51,793 nt of DNA from Actinospica durhamensis (GTDB lineage: Bacteria > Actinomycetota > Actinomycetes > Streptomycetales > Catenulisporaceae). The stretch covers positions 1 to 51,793 of the forward strand of contig NZ_JAGSOG010000028.1 of assembly GCF_018139695.1 (NCBI RefSeq), given 5' to 3'. The notes under the pieces were generated by a model. It worked only from the letters and a program-made list of their open reading frames with translations. It did not search any database and was not told where the DNA came from. Every line of letters starts with the position of its first letter. The first letter of the stretch is position 1. Positions 8,544 to 16,559 of the stretch are shown in pieces. The position numbers and the translations under genes were made by a program.

Positions 8544-9422
8544 TCAGGCCGCTGCCAGGGCCCGGACGCCGTCGGCGGCGGTGCGGCGGGTGCGGTGCGC
8601 GATCAGGGACCTGATCGCGTCGGCGGTGGAGTCGTCGACGGGGGTCAGCGTGACGAGGCGCAGGCCTTGCTCGGCTGCGGAGAGGTAGTCGTAGTAGACG
8701 GTGAGCCTTCCGGCGTCGGGGTGGGCGAGGCGCTTGACGCCGTGAGCCCGCTCCTCGACGGTGTGGTCGTCCCACCAGCGACGGAATGCGGCGTGGGTAC
8801 GGAGGTCGGCGACCAGGGCGACGAGGTCGGAGTCATCGGGGAATCTGGCCAGGTCGGCGCGGAGGTTGCCGACGGTTTCCCGGGCCACTCGCTCCCAGTC
8901 GAGTTGCATGGCCTGCACCCGCGGGTCGTCGAACAGCACGGATGCCGCGTTGGGCCAGGTTTCGGTGCCGAACTCCTCGCCGAACAGTGCCGCGGCCGCG
9001 TCGTTGCGGGCGACGATGTGGAAGCGGCGGTCGATGACGTAAGCCGGGATGAGCGGCATGCCGCGTAGCAGCAGGCTGAGCGACCTGGGCAGTTCCACGG
9101 CGGCTTCGTGCCGTTTCAGCGGATACTCGCGCCTGGCCAGCAGGTGCAGGTGCTCGCGTTCGGCAAGGGACAGCCTCAGGGCACGCGCGATGCCGTCGAG
9201 CACGGCGGCGCCCGGAGTCCCGGCGCGGCCCTGCTCGAGGCGGATGTACCAGTCGATGCTCACGCAGGCGAGTTCGGCGACCTCCTGCCGACGCAGTCCG
9301 GGGGTGCGACGGACGCCGCGGCCGGGCAGGCCGACGTCCTGGGGCGCCAGCCGCTCCCGCATCGCCCGCAGGAAGCGGCCCAACTCGCCACGCCGGTCCT
9401 GTTCCTCTCCGGTCCCCGTCAT
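8544..9422 (-). CDS. XRE-family regulator with MmyB-like ligand domain
   Basis: 292-residue transcription factor. Residues ~15-85 form an HTH_XRE/HTH_31 domain with the family signature GLRRQEVAELACVSIDWYIRLEQGR. Residues ~105-270 match the MmyB-like PAS-type ligand-binding domain (PAYVIDRRFHIVARNDAAAALFGE, then LRADLARFPDDSD and FRRWWDDHTVEERAHGVKRL). This two-domain class is very common in actinomycetes and usually controls a divergently transcribed neighbour, here the secreted PEBP gene 157 bp away. The ATG at 9422 is chosen for the usual N-terminal length; the frame is open further upstream but that part looks non-coding and overlaps the PEBP gene. The ligand is unknown. Confidence 0.9.
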   Translation of the reverse strand: MTGTGEEQDRRGELGRFLRAMRERLAPQDVGLPGRGVRRTPGLRRQEVAELACVSIDWYIRLEQGRAGTPGAAVLDGIARALRLSLAEREHLHLLARREYPLKRHEAAVELPRSLSLLLRGMPLIPAYVIDRRFHIVARNDAAAALFGEEFGTETWPNAASVLFDDPRVQAMQLDWERVARETVGNLRADLARFPDDSDLVALVADLRTHAAFRRWWDDHTVEERAHGVKRLAHPDAGRLTVYYDYLSAAEQGLRLVTLTPVDDSTADAIRSLIAHRTRRTAADGVRALAAA

Positions 9423-9525
9423 GTCCCGAGCATGCGCGATCTTGCGCTTTCCCGTCCACCTCGGAGGGTGGCACTGGGCATACCAGGGTGCGCGCGATCT
9501 CCCTGGCCTGGACCGACTCCGCGAC

Positions 9526-9555
9526 GGTTGTCTCACCAAGGTTGTCTCACCAACC
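9526..9555. repeat. Tandem 14-bp direct repeat, candidate operator
   Basis: GGTTGTCTCACCAA occurs twice without spacing (9526-9539 and 9540-9553). With the next two bases the second copy becomes an inverted repeat (GGTTG...CAACC, 9540-9555). The repeats lie between the divergent XRE regulator and PEBP gene, 24 bp before the PEBP start codon. The XRE protein is the obvious candidate binder; this is inference. Confidence 0.6.
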
Positions 9556-9578
9556 CAGCAACTCGCACGGAGTGAATC

Positions 9579-10268
9579 ATGAAGAAGTCCACCAGGTCCG
9601 AGAAGTCCGCCTTCGCTTCCTCTAAGCGTGCCCTGCTGATCGCCGGAGCCGGGAGCGCGCTGGCGGTCGGGACGGTCACGGCGTCGGCCAGTGCGGCGCC
9701 TGCCGGGCCGGGTACGCGGGCCGCCTCGGCCAAGTCCGCGGCGTCGAGCAATGACGGCGGTTACGGCTACACCGTCGTCCGCAGCGGCATCCCCGACGAC
9801 GCCACGCACTTCACGGTCAGCAGTCCACAGATCCGCGACGGCGCTTTCCCGGCCTCCGCGTGGGCCGACGCGTTCGGGTGCTCGGGGGCGAACCAGCAGT
9901 TCACCCTGGACTGGCACGGCGCTCCGGCCGACGCGAAGAGCTTCGCGGTGACGATGTACGACCCTGACGCGCCGACGGGCAGCGGGTTCTGGCACTGGCT
10001 GGAGTGGGACATCCCGTCGCACAGCAGTCAGCTGACCTCGACGGCCCCCGCGGGCGCGGTCGTCGGGACGGATGACGCCGGGGTCACCGGATACCTGGGA
10101 CCGTGCCCGCCGGCCGGCGACATCGCCCACCACTACACGATCACCGTCTACGCGCTGGACGTCGCCAGCCTGGACCTGCCGGCCTCCACTCCGGCCGCGG
10201 TCACGGTGTTCACGATGAGCAGCCACATCGTCGGGTACGCCCGCATGGTCGTGGACGCCAGTCGCTGA
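9579..10268 (+). CDS. Secreted YbhB/YbcL-family (PEBP) protein
   Basis: 229-residue protein of the phosphatidylethanolamine-binding / Raf-kinase-inhibitor-like superfamily. Residues 1-40 are a long signal peptide (KKSTRSEK basic region, hydrophobic stretch, ASASAA). The mature part has the PEBP signatures YDPDAPTGSGFWHW and GPCPPAGDIAHHY, which form the anion-binding pocket in the family. GGAG lies 7 nt before the ATG. It is divergent from the XRE regulator, which may control it through the tandem repeats between them. The biochemical role of bacterial YbhB proteins is poorly defined; ligand or inhibitor binding outside the cell is inferred. Confidence 0.9.
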   Translation: MKKSTRSEKSAFASSKRALLIAGAGSALAVGTVTASASAAPAGPGTRAASAKSAASSNDGGYGYTVVRSGIPDDATHFTVSSPQIRDGAFPASAWADAFGCSGANQQFTLDWHGAPADAKSFAVTMYDPDAPTGSGFWHWLEWDIPSHSSQLTSTAPAGAVVGTDDAGVTGYLGPCPPAGDIAHHYTITVYALDVASLDLPASTPAAVTVFTMSSHIVGYARMVVDASR

Positions 10269-10285
10269 CCGCGAGAGGCACGACG

Positions 10286-10314
10286 GGGCCCGCACTCGTA
10301 CAGAGTGCGGGCCC
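10286..10314. terminator. Bidirectional terminator hairpin
   Basis: GGGCCCGCACTC (10286-10297) pairs perfectly with GAGTGCGGGCCC (10303-10314) around a 5-nt loop. It lies between the convergent PEBP gene (stop 10268) and MDMPI/DinB gene (stop 10320). Confidence 0.88.
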
Positions 10315-10319
10315 ACTCG

Positions 10320-11012
10320 CTATCCCAGTGCCAGCCAACGGATGCCGATGCGCTCGAGCTGGGTCCGGTCCTGTTCGGTCATCGGGATGCGGCCGGTGAC
10401 CTTGGCGATGAAGAACGCGGGTTCCCAGGCCAGAGCGGCCAACTGCGCCGCCGCGTCCTCGCCGGCGAGCAGTGTCGTGATCACGTCGGCCGCCTCGTGC
10501 GTCAGCCAGGGGTCGCTGCCGAGCGCGGCGGCCAGATCCATGCCGTGTACGCCCACTTCCACCACGCGCGTGACGAGGAAGTCGTCGAGCAGCATGGGAT
10601 CGCCGTGGCGGGTGCGCACGACGCGGTCCTGCGGCTCGGCCGCGCACAGGTCGGCGACGCGGCGCCACTGCTGCGCGAACAGAGCCAGCACTCCCGCTCC
10701 GCTCTCGGCCTGGGCGGAGTACTCGCGGGCGAGTTCGATGCGGCGGTTGTTCGTCTCCGGCGAGAAACGGGGGTCGGGGCGGTAGTACTCCGCCGCGCCC
10801 ACGGTCGCGTGCGCCGGGGCCTGCTCGGCGAGCATGCCGGGGAGCCAGGTGACGGTGACGGCGATGTGGCCGAGCAGTTCCCGGACGGTCCAGGGGGTGC
10901 AGGCGGTAGGAAGAGACCAGCGCTCCGCCGAGGATCCGGCCGACCTGTCCAGCTCCGCCGTCAACCGCTCGGCTTCGGTACTGAACGCTCCCAGGATTTG
11001 ATCACGCCTCAT
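10320..11012 (-). CDS. Maleylpyruvate isomerase / DinB-family protein
   Basis: 230-residue protein of the mycothiol-dependent maleylpyruvate isomerase N-terminal (MDMPI_N/DinB) superfamily, a four-helix bundle that often carries a three-histidine metal site. The N-terminal region has WSLPTACTPWTVRELLGHI with the first conserved His, and the later helix has VTRVVEVGVHGMDLAAAL with another. These families use mycothiol as thiol cofactor in actinobacteria, but many members have no assigned reaction. The ATG at 11012 overlaps the end of the upstream aminopeptidase gene by 11 bp, so the two are probably translationally coupled. A longer start would lie wholly inside the aminopeptidase C-terminus. 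Confidence 0.85.
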   Translation of the reverse strand: MRRDQILGAFSTEAERLTAELDRSAGSSAERWSLPTACTPWTVRELLGHIAVTVTWLPGMLAEQAPAHATVGAAEYYRPDPRFSPETNNRRIELAREYSAQAESGAGVLALFAQQWRRVADLCAAEPQDRVVRTRHGDPMLLDDFLVTRVVEVGVHGMDLAAALGSDPWLTHEAADVITTLLAGEDAAAQLAALAWEPAFFIAKVTGRIPMTEQDRTQLERIGIRWLALG

Positions 11013-12618
11013 GCTCCGGACGATACGGGAACCCCAGCGCGAGGTGCGCGAGCAGCCGGGCGCCGAAGCCGGTGCAGCCACGGGGGCGCCAGGCGGTGGC
11101 GCGGTCGTTCTGGGCGGGCCCCGCGATGTCCAGGTGCGCCCACGGGACGCCGCCGGTGAAGTGGCGCAGGAAGAGCGCGGCGTGGATGGCGGCGCCGTTC
11201 AGGCCGCCGATGTTCTTGATGTCGGCGATGTCGGAATCCAGCTCGGGCCGGTAGATCTCGGCCAGGGGCAGCTGCCAGACCGGCTCGTCGGTCTGTTCGG
11301 AGGCGCCCTTGATCAGGTCGAGCAGCTGCCGGTCGTCGCCGAACATGCCCGCGATCCGGGGGCCGAGGGCGCGCAGGCAGGCACCGGTCAGGGTGGCGAT
11401 GTCGACGAGCGCGTCGACCGGTTCGTCCCTGGCCAGGACCAGGGCGTCGGCCATGACCAGGCGGCCCTCGGCGTCGGTGTTGAGGACCTCCACGGTGCCG
11501 CCGCCGTAGATGGTCAGCACGTCGCCGAGGCGGGTCGCGGTGCCCGAGGGCATGTTGTCCGTGCACATCAGATAGCCCGTCACCTCGTTCCGGCAGCCGA
11601 GGTCGCGCAGCACCGCCATGGCGGCCAGGATCGCGGCCGCGCCGGACATGTCGTTCTTCATGGTCGCGTGCACGGCGTCGCTGGGCTTGAGGCTGATGCC
11701 GCCGGAGTCGTACATGACGCCCTTGCCGATCAGGGCGAGCCGGCCGGGCCGGGTGTCGGCGGACTCCTCCGTGCCGCCGGCCGGAGGCCGATAACGAAGC
11801 CTGATCATCCGGGCCGGTTCGGCGCTGCCCGCGTTGACGCCGAGCAGCCCGCCGCAGCCGAGCGCCTTGAGCTGGTCCTGGTCGAAGACCTCTGCTTCGA
11901 GCCCGGTGGACGCGGCGAGGCGGGTGGCGCAGGTGGCCATGGCCGAGGCGGTGAGTTTGTTGGCCGGGCAGTTGGCCAGGTCCCGGGCGAGCATGGTGCA
12001 GCGGGCGAGCAGCAGTCCGCGGGCCGCTCCGCTCGCGGCGGCCGCCTCCTCGCCTTCGGGCACGAGCAGCGTCAGGAACCCGACGGGCACGAGTGTGGAG
12101 TGGGTCTTGAGCGGCTCGTAGCCGTAACGGGCCAGCAGCACGCCTTCCACCACCACCTGCGCGACCGTCTCGAGCGGCAGCGGGGAACGCGGCAGGGCGA
12201 GGGTGACGGCGGAGTCGCCCCTGACCGCGAGGGCGTAGGCGGCGGCCGCGTCGCGCAGTTCGGCCGGGTGCTTCGCCTCGCCGACGCCGTAGTACACGGC
12301 CCGCGCGATGCCGGAGCCGGGCAGCGCCGCGGAGAGCGTCTGGCCGAGCGCGCCGGTCAGGCCCGCGGCGGCTAGGGCGTCCCGGCCGAGTCCGGGCACG
12401 CGTGCGACGGCGTCGCCGTCCCCGTCCCCGTCTCCGTCAACCGCCTCCGCTCCGTTGCTCAGGCCGACCGGAACGCCGAGCGGCTCGCCCTCGGCGACGT
12501 CCGGCCAGGCGTCCGGCGCGGCGGCGCGGACGTTGACGGTGGGTTCCCGGGTCCATGAGGGCACCGGGTCGAAGACGGTGTGCGCGGCGACCACGAGGTC
12601 AGCATGACGGGACGTCAC
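11002..12618 (-). CDS. pepA: Leucyl aminopeptidase (M17)
   Basis: 538-residue cytosolic metallo-exopeptidase that removes N-terminal residues from peptides. The C-terminal M17 domain is intact: GKGVMYDSGG at 298-307 (Lys299, Asp304), MKNDMSGAA with Asp323, and the family signature NTDAEGRL at 380-387 (Asp382, Glu384, Arg386), giving the two-zinc site and catalytic Lys/Arg. The signature loop has VMYDSGG where many homologues have ITFDSGG. The N-terminal macro-like domain holds an unusual insert DGDGDGDGD at residues 61-69 encoded by a simple repeat. The gene follows an MFS transporter by 26 bp and overlaps the DinB-type gene downstream, so the three are probably one operon. The start is GTG; the ribosome-binding site is weak. 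Confidence 0.93.
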   Translation of the reverse strand: MTSRHADLVVAAHTVFDPVPSWTREPTVNVRAAAPDAWPDVAEGEPLGVPVGLSNGAEAVDGDGDGDGDAVARVPGLGRDALAAAGLTGALGQTLSAALPGSGIARAVYYGVGEAKHPAELRDAAAAYALAVRGDSAVTLALPRSPLPLETVAQVVVEGVLLARYGYEPLKTHSTLVPVGFLTLLVPEGEEAAAASGAARGLLLARCTMLARDLANCPANKLTASAMATCATRLAASTGLEAEVFDQDQLKALGCGGLLGVNAGSAEPARMIRLRYRPPAGGTEESADTRPGRLALIGKGVMYDSGGISLKPSDAVHATMKNDMSGAAAILAAMAVLRDLGCRNEVTGYLMCTDNMPSGTATRLGDVLTIYGGGTVEVLNTDAEGRLVMADALVLARDEPVDALVDIATLTGACLRALGPRIAGMFGDDRQLLDLIKGASEQTDEPVWQLPLAEIYRPELDSDIADIKNIGGLNGAAIHAALFLRHFTGGVPWAHLDIAGPAQNDRATAWRPRGCTGFGARLLAHLALGFPYRPEHEA

Positions 12619-12644
12619 AAAATGCCGCCGCTGACACGCCCGGC

Positions 12645-13772
12645 TCAGAGCCCGCTTTGGTCCGCCCGGGCTACCGCGTAGCGGGCGACCGAGAACACGG
12701 CGACGAGCAGGCCGAGCGCGGCGAGCACGGCTCCGGTCAGGGCGGTGTCCCTGATCCCGGCACGGGCGACGGTCGCGGCGCCGAGGGCGGAGCCGAGCCC
12801 GATGCCGACGTTGAAGGCGACGGCGTTGCCGGCCCCGGCGATCTCGATGCTGCCGGGCGCGATGCGCATGACCCGGTTGCTGAGCACCGGGATCGAGGAG
12901 CCGATGGCCACGCCGGTCAGCACGAGCAGCGCCACGGCGGCCGCGGCCTGGTCGCCGAAGAGGTAGAGCCCGACCAGGCTGACCGGGAACAGCGTCACCG
13001 TCGCGAGGACGCCGAGGCGCTCGTGGCGGTCGCTGAGGTAGCCGCCGGCCAGGGTGCCGCCGAGGTCGCCGATGCCTCGGACGATCAGGATCGGGCTGAT
13101 CGCGGCGGCCGGGAGCGCGGCGACGGCGGTGAGGAACGAGGCGGTGTAGGTGAACACGGCGTAGAGCCCGGCCGTGGTCAGCGCGGTGATCACGAGCACC
13201 TGCACGTACTGGGCGCGGCTCGGGTGGCTGCCGCGTTCGCTGTGTCCGGCGTGCGCGGGTGCGGCGGGGACCGCGAAGAACGCGGCGGCCAGCGCGATCA
13301 GTTCGAGCCCCGCGATGGTGGCGAAGGCGAAGCGCCAGCCGGCCTGCTGCCCGATCCAGGTGCCGAGCGGCACGCCCAGCATGGGGCCGAGGGAGCCGCC
13401 GGTGAAGACCACGGCGGTGGCCTGGCCGCGCCGCTCGAGCGGGAAAAGGCCCGCCGCGAGGGGCGCGACGACCGGCCAGAACATCGCCTGCGCCAACGCC
13501 GTGACCACACGGGCGCCGAACAGCGCGGCGTAGCCCGGGGCGAGCGCGGAGCCGAAGGTGGAGACGATCAGGATGGCCAGCAGGGTGAGGATGAGCGGGC
13601 GCCGCGGCAGACGCGTGGCCACCAGGGTCAGCGGCATCGTGGCCAGCACCACGGTCGTGCCGTAGGCCGTCACGAGGAGTCCGGCGCGGGCCGGCGAGAC
13701 GTGCAGGCCCGCCTCGAGCAGCGGCAGCACACCCACCGGCAGCGTCTCGACGGCGGTGAATCCGAAGGCCAC
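12645..13772 (-). CDS. MFS transporter, DHA1/AraJ-like; start probably further upstream
   Basis: Twelve-helix exporter-type MFS protein, 375 residues from the GTG at 13772. The first residues are already in the middle of helix 1 (AFGFTAVETLPVGVLPLL), and the helix-2/3 loop carries TRLPRRPLIL. The family normally has the whole of helix 1 plus some 10-20 residues before it. The frame is open upstream and encodes HAAVALASLALV, the missing half of helix 1, back to a CTG at 13865; no ATG, GTG or TTG occurs in frame in that stretch. The true product may therefore start at CTG (about 406 residues, 25 nt after the xylanase stop). It precedes pepA on the same strand. Substrate unknown; sugar or drug efflux is possible. 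Confidence 0.78.
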   Translation of the reverse strand: MAFGFTAVETLPVGVLPLLEAGLHVSPARAGLLVTAYGTTVVLATMPLTLVATRLPRRPLILTLLAILIVSTFGSALAPGYAALFGARVVTALAQAMFWPVVAPLAAGLFPLERRGQATAVVFTGGSLGPMLGVPLGTWIGQQAGWRFAFATIAGLELIALAAAFFAVPAAPAHAGHSERGSHPSRAQYVQVLVITALTTAGLYAVFTYTASFLTAVAALPAAAISPILIVRGIGDLGGTLAGGYLSDRHERLGVLATVTLFPVSLVGLYLFGDQAAAAVALLVLTGVAIGSSIPVLSNRVMRIAPGSIEIAGAGNAVAFNVGIGLGSALGAATVARAGIRDTALTGAVLAALGLLVAVFSVARYAVARADQSGL

Positions 13773-13890
13773 GAGGGCCAGCGAGGCGAGCGCGACGGCG
13801 GCGTGGCTGAGCCGGCCCGGGCCGTTTCCGACCCGGGCCGTGCTCGCTGTCTCGGTCTCGATCAGGGGGTGCCCCGGTGGATCAGGACCC

Positions 13891-15093
13891 TCAGTTTCCG
13901 CTGTTGCGGCGCGGCGCGCCGAAGGCGGCGAGCTGCAGGTTGCTCTGGAGGTCGGTGTAGGCGGGCTTGGGGTTGAGGTTGACGTCGTACAGGCACGCCG
14001 CGCCTTCGCCGCTGAACGTACCAGGGACCCAGGAGTCCGCGTCGCAGAAGCCCCAGACGGTGAAGGAGATGCAGTCCGGCGACGACAGCGCGGCCTGGAG
14101 CATGCCCGCCCACCAGTTCGCCTGCGCCCACGGGGCGAGGCGGTCGGTGGGCACCTGGGTCGTGGGGCCGTCCACGAAGGTGCGCACGTCGGCCTCGGTG
14201 ATGGCGGTCTTCAGGCCCAGATCGGCGTACGCCCTGAGGTCGTCGGCCATGGACGTCGGGAAGCCGTACTGGGTGTCGAGGTGTGCCTGGCTTCCGATGG
14301 CGTGCACCGGAACGCCCTGGGAGAGCGCCTTCTGCGCCCAGGCGTGGACCGCGTCGAACTTGGCGTTCGTGCCATCCTCGCCGGTGATGTTGTAGTCGTT
14401 GATGACCAGCAGCGCGTGCGGGTCGGCCTCGTGGGCCCAGCGGAAGGCGTCGTAGACGATGCCCTCGCCGAGGTTCTGGATCCAGAAGTCGGTGCTGACC
14501 AGACCATTGGCCGTGGGGGTGTCCCAGGAGTTGGCGAATACCTCGTTGACCACGTCCCACTGCCAGATCTTGCCCCGGTAGCGGCCGACCTCGGTGTAGA
14601 TGTGATTCTTGAGCAGGCCGGCCAGCTCGGTGGCGCTGATGGAGCCGTTGGCCACGCCGTCGGTGAGCCAGTTCGGCAGCTGGTTGTGCCACATGAGCGT
14701 GTGGCCGCGCACGAGCTGGCCGTTGGCCTGCGCGAAGGCCACCAGGTTGTCCGCTCCGGACCAGTCGTAGACCCCTTGCTCGGGCTCGACCACCTGCCAC
14801 TTCATCTCGTTGCCCGGGGTGACCACGGAGAACTGCTGAGCCGCGATCTGGGCGTAGGCGGGAGTGTCGAGATCAGACGGGATCAGGGCACTGCCGAAGC
14901 GCAGACCCACCTTGGCGGCGAGTGCGCGCAGGGAGTCGGCGGGGATCGAGCCGGCGGCGGCGGTCGCGCTGCCCGCCGAGTTCGCCTTCGCTGCGGCGCC
15001 GGCGCTGCCGGTGGCGGCCTGGGCGGCGGACGGGGCGAGGATCGGGGTGGCGAGCGCACCGGCGCCCAGCGCGAGGAAACCACGTCGCTTCAT
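13891..15093 (-). CDS. Secreted endo-1,4-beta-xylanase, GH10
   Basis: 400-residue retaining xylanase that hydrolyses beta-1,4-xylan outside the cell. Residues 1-26 form a Tat-type signal (KRRGFLALG, ending SAAQA). A short Ala/Gly-rich linker leads into a single GH10 barrel (~50-390). Visible signatures are VTPGNEMKW (92-100), RGHTLMWHNQLPNWL, the acid/base Glu184 in DVVNEV, and the nucleophile Glu300 in ITEADVR. No carbohydrate-binding module follows. GAGGAGG lies 9 nt before the ATG. A CGAAAGTTTCG palindrome about 55 bp upstream resembles LacI-type xylanase operators of actinomycetes, so induction by xylan sugars is likely. The next gene on the strand is an MFS transporter. Confidence 0.95.
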   Translation of the reverse strand: MKRRGFLALGAGALATPILAPSAAQAATGSAGAAAKANSAGSATAAAGSIPADSLRALAAKVGLRFGSALIPSDLDTPAYAQIAAQQFSVVTPGNEMKWQVVEPEQGVYDWSGADNLVAFAQANGQLVRGHTLMWHNQLPNWLTDGVANGSISATELAGLLKNHIYTEVGRYRGKIWQWDVVNEVFANSWDTPTANGLVSTDFWIQNLGEGIVYDAFRWAHEADPHALLVINDYNITGEDGTNAKFDAVHAWAQKALSQGVPVHAIGSQAHLDTQYGFPTSMADDLRAYADLGLKTAITEADVRTFVDGPTTQVPTDRLAPWAQANWWAGMLQAALSSPDCISFTVWGFCDADSWVPGTFSGEGAACLYDVNLNPKPAYTDLQSNLQLAAFGAPRRNSGN

Positions 15094-15145
15094 TGCGTAT
15101 TGCCTCCTCTTTCCCTATCCGGGTCAGAAGTCGGATAGGTGAAAA

Positions 15146-15168
15146 CGAAAGTTTCGACAGATCTGTCG
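15146..15168. promoter_or_regulatory. Two overlapping palindromes upstream of xylanase (candidate operators)
   Basis: CGAAAGTTTCG (15146-15156) is a perfect inverted repeat of the cGAAA-N-TTTCg type known for LacI-family regulators of Streptomyces xylanase genes. It shares two bases with CGACAGATCTGTCG (15155-15168), a second perfect 14-bp palindrome. Both lie 53-75 bp upstream of the xylanase start. The surrounding 183 bp gap holds nothing else recognised. Confidence 0.65.
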
Positions 15169-15276
15169 GTCGAGCGAGGCCAAACTAGGCGCGAAACGAC
15201 GGGGTGTCAACGGTTACAGCCACCCGCGGCAGTGAAATATCGCAGGTGGCTGCAAAGAACGCTGGTCGAATCAGAG

Positions 15277-15735
15277 TCAGACTTCATCCGAAACTTTCGC
15301 GATCCTGGCGCCGCAGAGCGGGCCGAGGAACACGGCCGCGTAGGTGAGGTAGATCCACGGGAACTGACTGACGTAGAAGTCGTACGGGCTCAGCGACATC
15401 GGGTTGTGGATGAGCACGAAGCCGACGAAGTCCACCGGCAGCGCCAGGCACAGCCACAGCCGGCCGAGCGCGAAGGCCTGACGCCGGTCGCCGCGGCGCA
15501 GGTAGAGCAGGGCGAAGGCGCTCCAGACGGCCAGGTTCAGCAGCGGGTAGAACTTCTGCGCGAGCACGTAGGTGGGATCGTGGAACGGGTTGCCGCTGAC
15601 GAGCGGCTTGTGCAGCAACTCCGCGAGCGCCCAGTAGAACAGGGGGCACACGACGGTCACCGCGGCGTAGGCGCCCGCGAAGGTGCCCACCGCGCGGCCT
15701 CGGCGCAACGGCGGGCGGGATTCGGGAACGGACAT
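15277..15735 (-). CDS. Small four-helix membrane protein, unknown function
   Basis: 152 residues. Four hydrophobic segments are visible (about 17-41 GTFAGAYAAVTVVCPLFYWAL, 63-81, 92-108 and 122-145 ending in FLGPLCGARIA). The N-terminus is basic. I do not recognise the family; the tryptophan/tyrosine-rich loops (DPTYVLAQKFYPLLN, PYDFYVSQFPWIY) suggest a real, folded protein. Its 3' end contains a second CGAAA-N-TTTCG sequence (15289-15299). It is divergent from the nucleotidyltransferase gene. Confidence 0.75.
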   Translation of the reverse strand: MSVPESRPPLRRGRAVGTFAGAYAAVTVVCPLFYWALAELLHKPLVSGNPFHDPTYVLAQKFYPLLNLAVWSAFALLYLRRGDRRQAFALGRLWLCLALPVDFVGFVLIHNPMSLSPYDFYVSQFPWIYLTYAAVFLGPLCGARIAKVSDEV

Positions 15736-15878
15736 GAGGCCACCTGTTCGGTCGGTCGGCGCCCGGTCGGTCGACCGGGCTCGCCTCCCAGCGTCGCGGC
15801 CGCGCGGGCCGCGGTCGGTGGTGCTGGATCCCGATATCCGGTGGACTTTTCTCCCCCCGGCTCGAACACTGAGGTGCC

Positions 15879-16559
15879 ATGAACGTGCTGCTCTCCGGGA
15901 TCGTGGGCTCCACGGCGTACGGACTGGCCGGACCGGACTCCGACGTCGACCGCCTCGGCATGTTCGCGCTGCCCACGATCGAACTCGTGGGCCTGGACAA
16001 GCCGCGGCTGAGCATCGTCGGCAGGAACCCCGACGTCGCCTGGCACGAGGCGGGCAAGGCCGTGAGCCTGGTCCTGGCCGGGAACCCCACCACGATGGAG
16101 CTGCTCTGGCTGCCGGAGGACCTCTACGAGGTGCGCACGCCGCTGGGCGACGAGGCGATCGCCCTGCGCGCGAGGTTCCTGTGCGCGCACCGGGCGAAGG
16201 AGGCGTATCTGGGTTATGCGACGCAGCAGTTCAAGAAGCTGCTCGCGCAGGCCGGGGTGCAGCCGCGGCCCGCGCGCACCGCCAAGCACGCCCGCCACCT
16301 GATGCGCCTGGTCGAGCAGGGATACGAGCTCTACACGACCGGGACCGTGCGCATCCGCCTGGAGGACCCGCAGCGCCTCCTCGACTTCGGCGCCGCCGTG
16401 GCCGAGGATCCGCAGCGTGCGGTGCCGTTCATGGCAGAGGCCGAAGACCGCTTCAACCGTGCGCGTACGGTGCTCGCGGACGAGCCGGACTACGACGCGG
16501 CGCAGGACTGGCTGCTGCGGGTGCGCCGGGCGTTCTGGGACTGGGAACGGCGGGACTAG
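15879..16559 (+). CDS. Predicted nucleotidyltransferase (COG3541 type)
   Basis: 226-residue member of the DNA polymerase beta-like nucleotidyltransferase superfamily. The N-terminus has the family pattern SGIVGSTAYGLAGPDSDVDRLG, with the Gly-Ser pair at 10-11 and metal-binding Asp22 and Asp24. This subgroup includes the RlaP-type proteins that sit in predicted RNA-repair loci, but no RNA ligase lies next to it here. The C-terminal half is helical with RTAKHARHLMRLVEQGYEL, typical of the group. The last 107 bp overlap the end of the convergent DUF3626 gene. Substrate unknown. Confidence 0.85.
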   Translation: MNVLLSGIVGSTAYGLAGPDSDVDRLGMFALPTIELVGLDKPRLSIVGRNPDVAWHEAGKAVSLVLAGNPTTMELLWLPEDLYEVRTPLGDEAIALRARFLCAHRAKEAYLGYATQQFKKLLAQAGVQPRPARTAKHARHLMRLVEQGYELYTTGTVRIRLEDPQRLLDFGAAVAEDPQRAVPFMAEAEDRFNRARTVLADEPDYDAAQDWLLRVRRAFWDWERRD

